Shown here: in pieces, positions 32,746 to 39,659 of the stretch
Layout of the letters: each line of letters starts with the position of its first letter
Numbering within the stretch: position 1 is the stretch's first letter
Assembly (NCBI GenBank): GCA_023663735.1
Contig: JAMPGV010000011.1
Coordinates: forward strand, 1-52,725
DNA: 52,725 nt
Source of the DNA: Muribaculum sp.
GTDB lineage: Bacteria > Bacillota > Clostridia > Lachnospirales > Lachnospiraceae
Direction: 5' to 3'
Notes under the pieces: model-generated
Seen by the model: the letters and a program-made list of their open reading frames with translations, nothing else
Databases searched by the model: none
Told to the model about the DNA's origin: nothing
Translations under genes and position numbers: made by a program

Positions 32746-33219
32746 ATGACCCGGGAATGTAAACAGCAGTTTACCCTGCGGATTGCGCAGGCAAATTCCA
32801 CAGAGCTGATTGTGATTTTATATGAGATGATGCTCTGCTATCTGGACGAGGCGGAACAGGCCACGGAGGCGGGAGATTCCGCAGCGCTTGCGGAGGCGGT
32901 GCGCAAGAGCAGAGGGTGCCTGAATGAGTTGGAGCAGTCTCTGCATATGGAGTATGAGCCGGCGGCCAGCCTGTTGCAGCTCTATCTCTACTGTGCCAAG
33001 AAGCTTGTCCATGCACAGGCATGTAAAGAGGGAGCTTTGGACGAGATCCGCCGGATCATCAAACCGCTCCATGACGCCTATGAGCAGATTGCAGATCAAA
33101 ATAAAGGCGGCCCTGTGATGGGAAATTCCCAGACTGTATATGCGGGCCTGACCTACGGGCGCAATACCTTAACCGAAAACATGGCTGACCAAGGTGCGAA
33201 TCGGGGAATGCGCGTATGA
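32746..33219 (+). CDS. fliS: Flagellar export chaperone FliS
   Basis: A 157-residue helical protein. TRECKQQFTLRIAQANSTEL and LIVILYEMMLCYLDEAEQA match the first helices of FliS, which wraps the flagellin C-terminal D0 helix to stop premature polymerisation. The end (about residues 125-157, with YAGLTYGRNTLTENM) is longer than in the Bacillus protein. It follows flagellin by 35 bp. GGGGAAGAGAG precedes ATG 32746. The last 51 bp overlap the 3' end of the converging DUF2508 gene. Confidence 0.85.
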   Translation: MTRECKQQFTLRIAQANSTELIVILYEMMLCYLDEAEQATEAGDSAALAEAVRKSRGCLNELEQSLHMEYEPAASLLQLYLYCAKKLVHAQACKEGALDEIRRIIKPLHDAYEQIADQNKGGPVMGNSQTVYAGLTYGRNTLTENMADQGANRGMRV

Positions 33220-33462
33220 CGGCGCAGTTTCGCCCTGTTCCTGTGCGGCCAGCTCCGTGAGGTGGCGGTAGCGTTTTTGAAGCGCATTGATTTCATAAAT
33301 ATAGCTGTCGATCAGATCCACATCGACGGCGTTGTTAAAACCCGAGTAGGCGATCTCCAGCGCCTGCCGGGTTTTTTCTATGGATTCTTTCAGATTGAGC
33401 GTGGACAGCTCTTCCTGTACGGGCAGTACGGTGTTGGAACTCTGCTTATAAAATATCTTCAT
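33169..33462 (-). CDS. DUF2508 family protein (YaaL-like)
   Basis: A 97-residue soluble helical protein. The core LKESIEKTRQALEIAYSGFN followed by NAVDVDLIDSYIYEINALQK is typical of the DUF2508 family, which in Bacillus (YaaL) sits directly before bofA. Here the same two genes are neighbours but divergent. AAAGGAGAAT lies just before the start. The 3' end overlaps fliS by 51 bp on the opposite strand. Function of the family is unknown. Confidence 0.82.
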   Translation of the reverse strand: MKIFYKQSSNTVLPVQEELSTLNLKESIEKTRQALEIAYSGFNNAVDVDLIDSYIYEINALQKRYRHLTELAAQEQGETAPSYAHSPIRTLVSHVFG

Positions 33463-33650
33463 AGATTCTCCTTTTCCGGGCGGTTTGTCAGGCTGCGCCC
33501 CGGCATGACACTATGTACGCTGTGTTATTATCAGTATAAACATCCCATTAGTAAAATATTCCAAAAACGGAATTTTTGTGCAAAAGAATCATATGATATA
33601 GCAAGGACTAGGTATGGTGGATGCCGCTTGGCGGCAAAACAAGAGGGAAG

Positions 33651-33923
33651 ATGCAGTACGGAAAAGGAATGTTGCCGATTATAGCGGTCTGTGTGCTGGT
33701 TCTGCTCATCGGAGCGGTGCGCAGTAAAATGGAGTGGCTTTTGAATGTGTTCATGCGCAGTATTCTGGGTACGGTGGCCATGTATTTTGTCAATTCCACT
33801 TTGGCGGGGGTCGGAATTTCTCTGGGCGTAGGGATCAACGCGGTGACGGTTTTGACATGCGGAATCCTTGGCGTACCTGGGTTTGTGGCACTTTACGGAC
33901 TTGGAATCTACAAATTATTATAA
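33651..33923 (+). CDS. bofA: BofA family protein (pro-sigma-K processing inhibitor)
   Basis: A 90-residue membrane protein with two or three hydrophobic segments: MLPIIAVCVLVLLIGAV, a middle amphipathic part, and NAVTVLTCGILGVPGFVALY, which contains the family motif GxPGxxxLY. In Bacillus BofA blocks the intramembrane protease SpoIVFB in the forespore-engulfing stage; homologues in non-sporulating clostridia exist, so sporulation cannot be inferred from this gene alone. ATG 33651 is chosen over 33621 because AGAGGGAAG lies upstream and the length then fits the family. Confidence 0.85.
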   Translation: MQYGKGMLPIIAVCVLVLLIGAVRSKMEWLLNVFMRSILGTVAMYFVNSTLAGVGISLGVGINAVTVLTCGILGVPGFVALYGLGIYKLL

Positions 33924-33959
33924 ATAATTACCAAAAATAATAATCTTTGACATTTATGC

Positions 33960-33987
33960 TTGCCAAAGAGAAATAATATGATATAAT
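33960..33987 (+). promoter_or_regulatory. Promoter of the tad operon
   Basis: TTGCCA (33960-33965), 16-bp spacer, perfect TATAAT (33982-33987) with extended TG at 33979-33980. A TTGACA at 33947 is too far away. Start expected near 33994. Confidence 0.75.
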
Positions 33988-34003
33988 GACTTTATTCAAA
34001 GCG

Positions 34004-34078
34004 GGAAGCGGCGGATGCCGTTTCCGGTTCAAAACATCTCAAGGGACAGTTTTCGTCCCAACATTCCCATTTTTTGAA
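34004..34078 (+). promoter_or_regulatory. Structured leader of the tad operon
   Basis: GGAAGCGGC-GGAT-GCCGTTTCC forms a 9-bp hairpin (34004-34025). Then TTCAAAA (34028-34034) pairs with TTTTGAA (34072-34078) around an inner GGGAC/GTCCC hairpin (34043-34059). It lies between the promoter and the first tad gene in a leader of about 140 nt. No known riboswitch consensus is recognisable. Confidence 0.5.
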
Positions 34079-34132
34079 TCAAAGCGTATGCAAAATAAGG
34101 CGTATGTAAAATGATGTAAAGGAGTTGATGAA

Positions 34133-34636
34133 TTGACGGTATTATGTACAAGTCTTGGCGTGGTCTGTATTTTTGACTACAAAAAGCGGAAAATTCCCAA
34201 TTCGGCGGTGGCGCTGATCTTCGCCGCAGGGCTGGCGGAACAAGCCTGCAAGGCGGGGTGGAAAGGGATGGCAATGTATCTGTTTGTGACGGCGGCAGCG
34301 CTCTTTGCTTTGTATCCGATCTTTCGGATCGGGGGGCTGGGGGCGGGAGACGTAAAGCTGCTCAGTGTCTGTGCGGGATACTTTTCTGTAAACCGCATCC
34401 TCTATTTTCTGTTTTTTTCTATGCTGTTTTCAGCGTTTTTTTCCATGATTCGATTGTTGAGGGAACGGAGCGTCCGCGACAGAATCGCTTATTTCTGCGC
34501 ATATTGCATGGCGGTGGCACAAAGCGGCAGGTGGCGGCTGTATCTGCCGCAGGGGAAGACGGGGAGACTGGACGGCGTCTGTATGTCCGGTCCGATTCTG
34601 TGCAGCGTACTGATAGGATTGGGGGGATTATATTGA
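34133..34636 (+). CDS. tadV: Prepilin peptidase, A24 family (TadV/CpaA), first copy
   Basis: A 167-residue polytopic aspartic protease that cleaves type IVb prepilins at the membrane. The two catalytic aspartates lie in CIFDYKKRKIPNS and LGAGDVKLLSVC (the GxGD motif). About five hydrophobic segments are present; there is no N-terminal methyltransferase domain, as usual for the short Tad type. It starts at TTG 34133 with AAAGGAG 8 nt upstream; the nearby ATG at 34128 stops after two codons. It is the first gene behind the promoter at 33960-33987, and its stop overlaps the TTG start of the next gene by 4 bp (TTGA). Confidence 0.88.
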   Translation: MTVLCTSLGVVCIFDYKKRKIPNSAVALIFAAGLAEQACKAGWKGMAMYLFVTAAALFALYPIFRIGGLGAGDVKLLSVCAGYFSVNRILYFLFFSMLFSAFFSMIRLLRERSVRDRIAYFCAYCMAVAQSGRWRLYLPQGKTGRLDGVCMSGPILCSVLIGLGGLY

Positions 34637-35661
34637 AGGAGCGAAAGGATTCCGTTCTGGTACTGTGCGACCGGGAGGAGGAGTATGCGCATCTGATGAC
34701 GGAATATATCCGGGAATATATCCGGAAGCACGGGGAACGGCTCTGGAATGTGCATACCTACACGGACGTGGAAGAATTGCTGCGGGAGGAGAAGAACCGC
34801 TCTATTGATGTGATGGTGGTGGCGGAGCGGACTTATCAGGACAGACTGCGGGCGCTGCAGCCCCTGCGTACAATCATTTTGAACGAGAGCGGGCTGCTGA
34901 AGCTGGACGAGTTCGTCAATGTGGATAAGTACCAGCAGGCTCAGGATGTATTGCAGAGTATTCTGGAGGTGTATCTGGAGATTGCGGACGTGGAAGTCCC
35001 CCGCATACAGGGGAACGGAAATACGCGCTTGATCGGAATCTACTCTCCGGTGCGGCGGTGTATGCAGACAACGTTTGCACTCACGATGGGGCAGTTGATC
35101 GGGGAGAAATACCGGACGCTGTATCTGAATTTTGAGCATTATGTGGGTATATCCGAGCTGGCGGCGGAGACGGGAGCCAGAGACTTGGCGGATCTGCTGT
35201 ATTTTCTGATGGCAGAGAAGGAAAAATTCCGCCTGCGCCTACAGACGATCGTGCGCCATAAGGGAAGTCTGGACTATGTGCCGCCCATGAAGTCGGGACA
35301 AAATCTGCTCTCCGTGCCGCCCAAAGAGTGGATGCGGTTCCTGCAGCGGATCGAGGAGCTGGGGGAATACGACTATGTGATTATGGATCTAAGCGAAAGT
35401 ATGCAGGGGCTGTTTGATCTGCTCCGCTCTTGCAGTAAAGTCTTTACGCTGACCAAAGAAGACCGGATCGCACAGGGAAAACTTGCCGAATACGAGCGGA
35501 TTCTCGGCGCTTATGCCTATGAGGACGTGCTTGTGAAAACCTGTAAATGCACTCCGCCGCAGGTGCGCAGGATTCCGGAAGAGCTGGAACAGTACACAAA
35601 GGGGGAGATGGCCGATTATGTGCGGGGACTTCTGGGAGAGATCTGCGGGGATAGGGGATAG
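34633..35661 (+). CDS. CpaE/TadZ-like pilus localisation protein with degenerate P-loop
   Basis: A 342-residue protein of the MinD/ParA superfamily placed where TadZ/CpaE belongs. The first 130 residues form a receiver-like domain (SVLVLCDREEEYAHLMTEYI; SIDVMVVAERTY) without obvious phosphorylation sites. The ATPase half begins LIGIYSPVRRCMQTTFALTM; the Walker A lysine position reads MQTT in place of GKTT, so nucleotide binding is doubtful. YDYVIMDLSES is the Walker B region. It probably targets or seeds the Tad machine at the membrane. The TTG start overlaps the tadV stop, with GGGGGG upstream. A purine-rich degenerate repeat follows. Confidence 0.78.
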   Translation: MKERKDSVLVLCDREEEYAHLMTEYIREYIRKHGERLWNVHTYTDVEELLREEKNRSIDVMVVAERTYQDRLRALQPLRTIILNESGLLKLDEFVNVDKYQQAQDVLQSILEVYLEIADVEVPRIQGNGNTRLIGIYSPVRRCMQTTFALTMGQLIGEKYRTLYLNFEHYVGISELAAETGARDLADLLYFLMAEKEKFRLRLQTIVRHKGSLDYVPPMKSGQNLLSVPPKEWMRFLQRIEELGEYDYVIMDLSESMQGLFDLLRSCSKVFTLTKEDRIAQGKLAEYERILGAYAYEDVLVKTCKCTPPQVRRIPEELEQYTKGEMADYVRGLLGEICGDRG

Positions 35662-35760
35662 GAAATAGGAGATCGGGAATCCGGGAATCGGGAATCAGAA
35701 ATAGAAAATCGGAAATTGGAAATCGGAAATCGGGAACCGGGAATCGAACACCGGGGATAG
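35655..35760 (+). repeat. Degenerate purine-rich tandem repeat (GGAATCGGAAATC type)
   Basis: Between the cpaE-like and cpaF genes, about 14 imperfect units of 7-8 bp around the core AATCGGRA form a stretch almost free of pyrimidines apart from TC. No reading frame is supported. It may be a slippage-derived spacer. Confidence 0.75.
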
Positions 35761-35802
35761 CGGCAAAGCCATATGCCGGCTTGAGAACAGAGAAGGACGG
35801 GG

Positions 35803-37077
35803 GTGCAGAAGACGGTGGAATATCGGAAACTGAAAAAAGAATGGAAAGAGGAATTAAAAAGTGCGGTGCAGGAGCGCATGGGCTATGGAAAGGATTACAG
35901 CGATGAGGAAGTGGACGAGCTGATCGACGAGACGCTGTTGGAACAGGAGCTTCTCAGCCTGTGTCCCGTGGAGAGCAGGAGAGTTTTGAAACGGGAAATT
36001 TATGACGCGCTGAGGGGATTGGACATTTTACAGAGTTTTGTGGACGACAGCTCGGTGACGGAGATTATGATCAACGGTACCAATCCTATTTTTGTGGAGC
36101 AAGACGGCAGATTACGGGAGTTGGAAACACGCTTTGATTCGGTGGAGAGGCTGCAGGATGTAATACAGAAGATTGTGGCTGGCTGCAACCGGGTGGTAAA
36201 CGAGGCCTCGCCGATTGTGGACGCCAGACTCTCCAACGGTTCCCGCGTCAACATTGTCATGAAGCCGATTGCCTTGAACGGGCCGATTGTGACAATCCGG
36301 CGGTTTCCCGACCATCCGATTACAATGGAACAGCTTGTGCATATGGGGGCAGTCTCCGGCGAGGCTGCGGGATTTCTGCAGAAATTGGTCCGAGCCGGAT
36401 ATAACCTGTTTATCAGCGGCGGGACGGGCAGCGGGAAGACGACGTTTTTGAATGCATTGTCCGCCTATATCCCCCGGGAGGAGCGGGTGATTACCATAGA
36501 GGACAGCGCGGAACTGCAGCTGCAGGACATTCCCAATCTGGTGCGTCTGGAGACGCGCAGCGGCAATGTGGAGGGCTGTCGGGAGATCACAATCCGGGAA
36601 CTGATCCGCTCGTCCCTGAGGATGCGGCCGGACAGAATCATTGTGGGAGAGGTGCGGGGAGCGGAGGCTTTTGATATGATGCAGTGCCTCAATACGGGAC
36701 ACGATGGAAGTATGTCCACCGGACATGCAAACAGCGCGGAGGATATGTTGTCCCGCCTAATGAACATGGTGCTGATGGGGATGGATCTGCCTCCGGCTGC
36801 AATTCGGCAGCAGATTGCTTCGGGGCTGGATGTAATCATACATTTGGGGAGACTGCGGGACAAATCCAGAAAAGTACTGGAGATTACGGAAGTGACGGGA
36901 TACGAAGGGGAACGGATCTGCTTAAATCCTCTGTATGTCTTTGAGGAGCAGGGGGAGGATGCGGACGGAACCGTCCGGGGCGTCTTAAAGAAGAAGGGAG
37001 GATTGCGTTGTGAACACAAACTTAAAGCGGCGGGATTATCGCAGATACCGGTGGACGGCGAAGGAACTTGTGCTTGA
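35803..37077 (+). CDS. tadA: Tad pilus secretion ATPase TadA/CpaF
   Basis: A 424-residue hexameric secretion ATPase of the GspE/VirB11 superfamily that powers pilus assembly. The N-terminal domain includes SVTEIMINGTNPIFVEQDGR, the usual CpaF signature. Walker A is GGTGSGKTTFLNAL with Lys212; the Asp box region is VITIEDSAELQL, and IIVGEVRGAEAFDMMQ is Walker B; TGHDGSMSTGHANS is the His box. The start is GTG 35803 with AAGGA upstream. It overlaps tadB by 68 bp at the 3' end. It is separated from the cpaE-like gene by 141 bp holding a purine-rich repeat. Confidence 0.95.
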   Translation: MQKTVEYRKLKKEWKEELKSAVQERMGYGKDYSDEEVDELIDETLLEQELLSLCPVESRRVLKREIYDALRGLDILQSFVDDSSVTEIMINGTNPIFVEQDGRLRELETRFDSVERLQDVIQKIVAGCNRVVNEASPIVDARLSNGSRVNIVMKPIALNGPIVTIRRFPDHPITMEQLVHMGAVSGEAAGFLQKLVRAGYNLFISGGTGSGKTTFLNALSAYIPREERVITIEDSAELQLQDIPNLVRLETRSGNVEGCREITIRELIRSSLRMRPDRIIVGEVRGAEAFDMMQCLNTGHDGSMSTGHANSAEDMLSRLMNMVLMGMDLPPAAIRQQIASGLDVIIHLGRLRDKSRKVLEITEVTGYEGERICLNPLYVFEEQGEDADGTVRGVLKKKGGLRCEHKLKAAGLSQIPVDGEGTCA

Positions 37078-37780
37078 GATGATAAAAGCCGTGGCGGTGG
37101 TATCTCTGCTGGCCTATTTTTTCTATCGAAGCGTCTGGGCGGCGATTCCCCTCTCGGCGGTGGGCGTCTGTTTCTTCCTGAAGGAACGGGAGCGGAAGGG
37201 GAAGCAGTGCAGAGAAGAATTGAACGCACAGTTTAAGGAATGCATTCTCTCGGTGGCGGCTTCGCTGAAAGCGGGATATGCGGTGGAAAACGCGTTTCTG
37301 GAAAGCCGGGGTGATATCAAACTTTTGTATGGGGAGGAATCCTATCTGTATGCGGAGCTGGAATGTATCCGCAGGGGGCTTGTCATCAACATAACCTTGG
37401 AGGAGCTTCTGGCAGATCTGGCAGTGCGCAGCGACAGCGACGATATTCGCCAGTTTGCACAGGTTTTTGCCATAGCCAAGAGGAGCGGCGGGAATCTTCC
37501 GGAGATTATGCAGACCACGGCGCTTTTGATCGGACGGAAGATGGATGCGGAGCAGGAGATCCGGACGTCGCTGAGCGGCAGACAGATGGAGCAGACCGTC
37601 ATGAAGTTGATGCCTTTCGGCATTTTGCTCTATATCGGCAGCAGTTATCCGGGATATTTTGACAGCTTATATCACGCGCCACAGGGAATTGCCATTATGA
37701 CAGGCTGTCTGGCGGTTTATCTGGCGGCCTATGTCATCGGAGACAAAACGCTGGAAAAGATCGCCGCAAAAATGAGATAG
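37010..37780 (+). CDS. tadB: Tad pilus inner-membrane protein TadB (GspF family)
   Basis: A 256-residue membrane platform protein. A membrane hairpin lies near residues 28-60 and another at about 205-245, around a cytosolic T2SSF domain: FKECILSVAASLKAGYAVEN, then DDIRQFAQVFAIAKRSGGNL and MQTTALLIGRKM. This is the partner of the TadA ATPase. It starts at GTG 37010, with GGGAGGATT upstream, inside the end of tadA; the 68-bp overlap implies tight cotranslation. It is shorter than many TadB proteins, lacking the usual longer N-terminal part. Confidence 0.85.
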   Translation: MNTNLKRRDYRRYRWTAKELVLEMIKAVAVVSLLAYFFYRSVWAAIPLSAVGVCFFLKERERKGKQCREELNAQFKECILSVAASLKAGYAVENAFLESRGDIKLLYGEESYLYAELECIRRGLVINITLEELLADLAVRSDSDDIRQFAQVFAIAKRSGGNLPEIMQTTALLIGRKMDAEQEIRTSLSGRQMEQTVMKLMPFGILLYIGSSYPGYFDSLYHAPQGIAIMTGCLAVYLAAYVIGDKTLEKIAAKMR

Positions 37781-37791
37781 GGGGTGTGGGC

Positions 37792-39138
37792 GTGAAGCGG
37801 ACGGACAGAGCAATGAGAGCGTTATACAGATGGCTTCAAAGGTGCAGGGGCTTCATCCGTCCCGGCGTGAGGCGGGATTTGGAGCGGCTGTATCCCGGGG
37901 AAGACCGGGAGAGGATCTGTCAGGAATACTATATCGGGAAACTGAAAAAATCCCTGTTGTTGATTGCCGCGGGATGCATACTGGCCGTCCTTTTGGCTCT
38001 GCGCGCTTCGGGAGAGCGGAGGATGGAGCAGGAGGGCATGGTAAAGAGGGGTGACGTGACAGAAGAGGGCAGGAATGTGACGGTGGAAACGGTGATCGGA
38101 GACAAGAGGGAACGGTTTGAAATCCGGATGGAGCCACGGCAGCTGGATGAGGAAGAAATCGAGATCTGTTACCGGGAGTTTGCCGGAAAGCTCCCGCAGC
38201 TGATTGCGGGTGAAAATTCGTCTCTGGGGGAGGTGGTGTCCGATCTGGATCTTTGGGAGGCATATGAAGATTATCCGTTTATCGTAGAGTGGCAGAGCGG
38301 AGACGCGGACTGCGTCACGTCGGCGGGAAAGGTCAGGCGGGGCAGGGAAGCGCGAGAGGTGGAATTAAAGGCGAGGATCTCCTATGGGGAGCGGGAGTGG
38401 ACGGACTTTCTGACAGTCAGCGTACCTGCGGAGGAATTGACATCCGAGGAACGGCAATACCGGGATTTGGAGGATGTGCTTCTACTCAGTGAGGCGGAGA
38501 GCCGCGGGGATGAATATTGGACTTTGCCTGAGACGTTAAACGAAATTTCGCTGCAATGGCATATGGTGGTGGAGGACTATAGTCTGGCCGTGTGGGCGGG
38601 CGCGGTGGCTCTCGGCGTGCTGATCTATATTCTGGGAGACCGGGATCTGCACGAACAGGTGCAGAAGCAGAAGGACGCCATCAAGCGGGAATATCCGGAT
38701 ATTGTCCACAGACTGGCGCTATATCTGGGAGCGGGCATGACGCTGCAGGGGGCTTTGGGTAAAATGGCCTCGGAATACGAACAGCGGAGAGAGGCGGGGC
38801 TTCCCTTGAATCCAGCCTATGAGGAATTGGTTTTCACATGCCGAGAGCTGAAATCCGGCGTGTCGGAGAGCAAAGCCTACGAGCATTTCGGCAAAAGAAT
38901 CGGCTTGCAGGAATATATCCGGCTCAGTACCTTGATGACACAGAATCTGAAAAAGGGAAGCGATTCTTTGCTCCCAAGGCTTCGGGAGGAGGCGGATAAC
39001 AGCTTGTCGGAACAGATTCGGGAGGGCAGGAAGCTGGGCGAAGAAGCCTCCACGAAACTGCTGGTTCCCATGGTGATGATGCTGGGGGTGGTGATGGTGA
39101 TGGTAATCCTTCCGGCATTCGGTTCGCTGGGGCTGTGA
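37792..39138 (+). CDS. tadC: Enlarged TadC-type inner-membrane protein
   Basis: A 448-residue protein whose C-terminal 170 residues are a T2SSF domain (YPDIVHRLALYLGAGMTLQG, ELKSGVSESKAYEHFGKRIG, a final span near residues 425-445). Ahead of it are a membrane span (about 48-68), a hydrophilic segment of about 180 residues predicted to face outside, and a second span (about 260-280). The hydrophilic domain, with repeated VTVETVIGD / VEWQSGDADCVTS-like beta strands, is not part of the standard TadC and I do not recognise it. GTG 37792 is chosen with AGGGGG upstream; GTG 37786 is possible. It lies 11 bp after tadB. Confidence 0.8.
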   Translation: MKRTDRAMRALYRWLQRCRGFIRPGVRRDLERLYPGEDRERICQEYYIGKLKKSLLLIAAGCILAVLLALRASGERRMEQEGMVKRGDVTEEGRNVTVETVIGDKRERFEIRMEPRQLDEEEIEICYREFAGKLPQLIAGENSSLGEVVSDLDLWEAYEDYPFIVEWQSGDADCVTSAGKVRRGREAREVELKARISYGEREWTDFLTVSVPAEELTSEERQYRDLEDVLLLSEAESRGDEYWTLPETLNEISLQWHMVVEDYSLAVWAGAVALGVLIYILGDRDLHEQVQKQKDAIKREYPDIVHRLALYLGAGMTLQGALGKMASEYEQRREAGLPLNPAYEELVFTCRELKSGVSESKAYEHFGKRIGLQEYIRLSTLMTQNLKKGSDSLLPRLREEADNSLSEQIREGRKLGEEASTKLLVPMVMMLGVVMVMVILPAFGSLGL

Positions 39139-39159
39139 GAAGAGGAGGACAGCGATGAA

Positions 39160-39298
39160 AAAGCAGGAATCAGGAAATTGAGATCAGGAGGTGAGAGAAA
39201 GGAGGTGAGATCAGTGAAGTGAGATTTAGAAGGCAAGATTAGGAGCTGAAATTAGGGAGCTGGAGTTAGGAAGCTGGAATTAGAGAGCGACCGATTGG
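39160..39298 (+). repeat. Degenerate purine-rich repeat (GAGCTGGAATTAGG type)
   Basis: After tadC, units of roughly 14 bp (GAGCTGAAATTAGG, GAGCTGGAGTTAGG, AAGCTGGAATTAGA) run up to the MITE-like copy E. The strand is nearly pyrimidine-poor. No gene is supported here. Confidence 0.7.
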
Positions 39299-39308
39299 TA
39301 ACTGCAAT

Positions 39309-39418
39309 CACAAAAGGAATAGGCGATTGCGAAACTCCAATTTGCAAAGAGTCATTGTGCAATCTGCACAATTCGGATTGCGAAAAATATCGTTTTGCAA
39401 ACGTCTAACAAAAGGAAA
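39309..39418 (+). mobile_element. MITE-like palindromic element, copy E (86-bp internal-deletion form)
   Basis: The element is 39321-39406. It keeps both ends (AGGCGATTGCGAAACTC and TTTTGCAAACGTCT) and the sub-terminal blocks TCATTGTGCAA and GCACAATTCGGATT but lacks the whole central hairpin region. Flanks CACAAAAGGAAT (39309-39320) and AACAAAAGGAAA (39407-39418) agree at 10 of 12. It ends 32 nt before the flp1 start codon, in the same orientation as copies B and C. Confidence 0.85.
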
Positions 39419-39438
39419 ATGTAGAGGAGGAAAACAAG

Positions 39439-39645
39439 ATGAACGATGGTATCAGACAGAAAAATGCAGGAAGTGAATTAAAAAACTGGAAACAGCTGTT
39501 TGCGGAGGAAGACGGCATGGGAACCGTGGAGATCATTTTGATTATCGTGGTGTTGGTGGGACTGGTTCTCATTTTTAAGGAGCAGATCACCTCGATCGTG
39601 GAGTCGATTTTCTCAAAAATCACGAAGCAGACAAACAAATTCTAA
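39439..39645 (+). CDS. Flp1-family type IVb pilin
   Basis: A 68-residue prepilin. The hydrophilic leader ends in EEDGM, and the mature N-terminus MGTVEIILIIVVLVGLVLIF has the type IVb pattern: cleavage after Gly28 and Glu at position 5 of the mature pilin. The mature subunit is about 40 residues, as normal for Flp pilins. One of the two prepilin peptidases in the cluster should process it. A strong GAGGAGG site precedes ATG 39439, fitting high expression. It is the likely major subunit of the pilus. Confidence 0.88.
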   Translation: MNDGIRQKNAGSELKNWKQLFAEEDGMGTVEIILIIVVLVGLVLIFKEQITSIVESIFSKITKQTNKF

Positions 39646-39659
39646 GACGGAGGCGGCGG

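Noticed and set aside
34004..34078. Cyclic di-GMP riboswitch in the tad leader
   Set aside because: Neither the class I nor the class II conserved core could be recognised by eye; only hairpins are evident.
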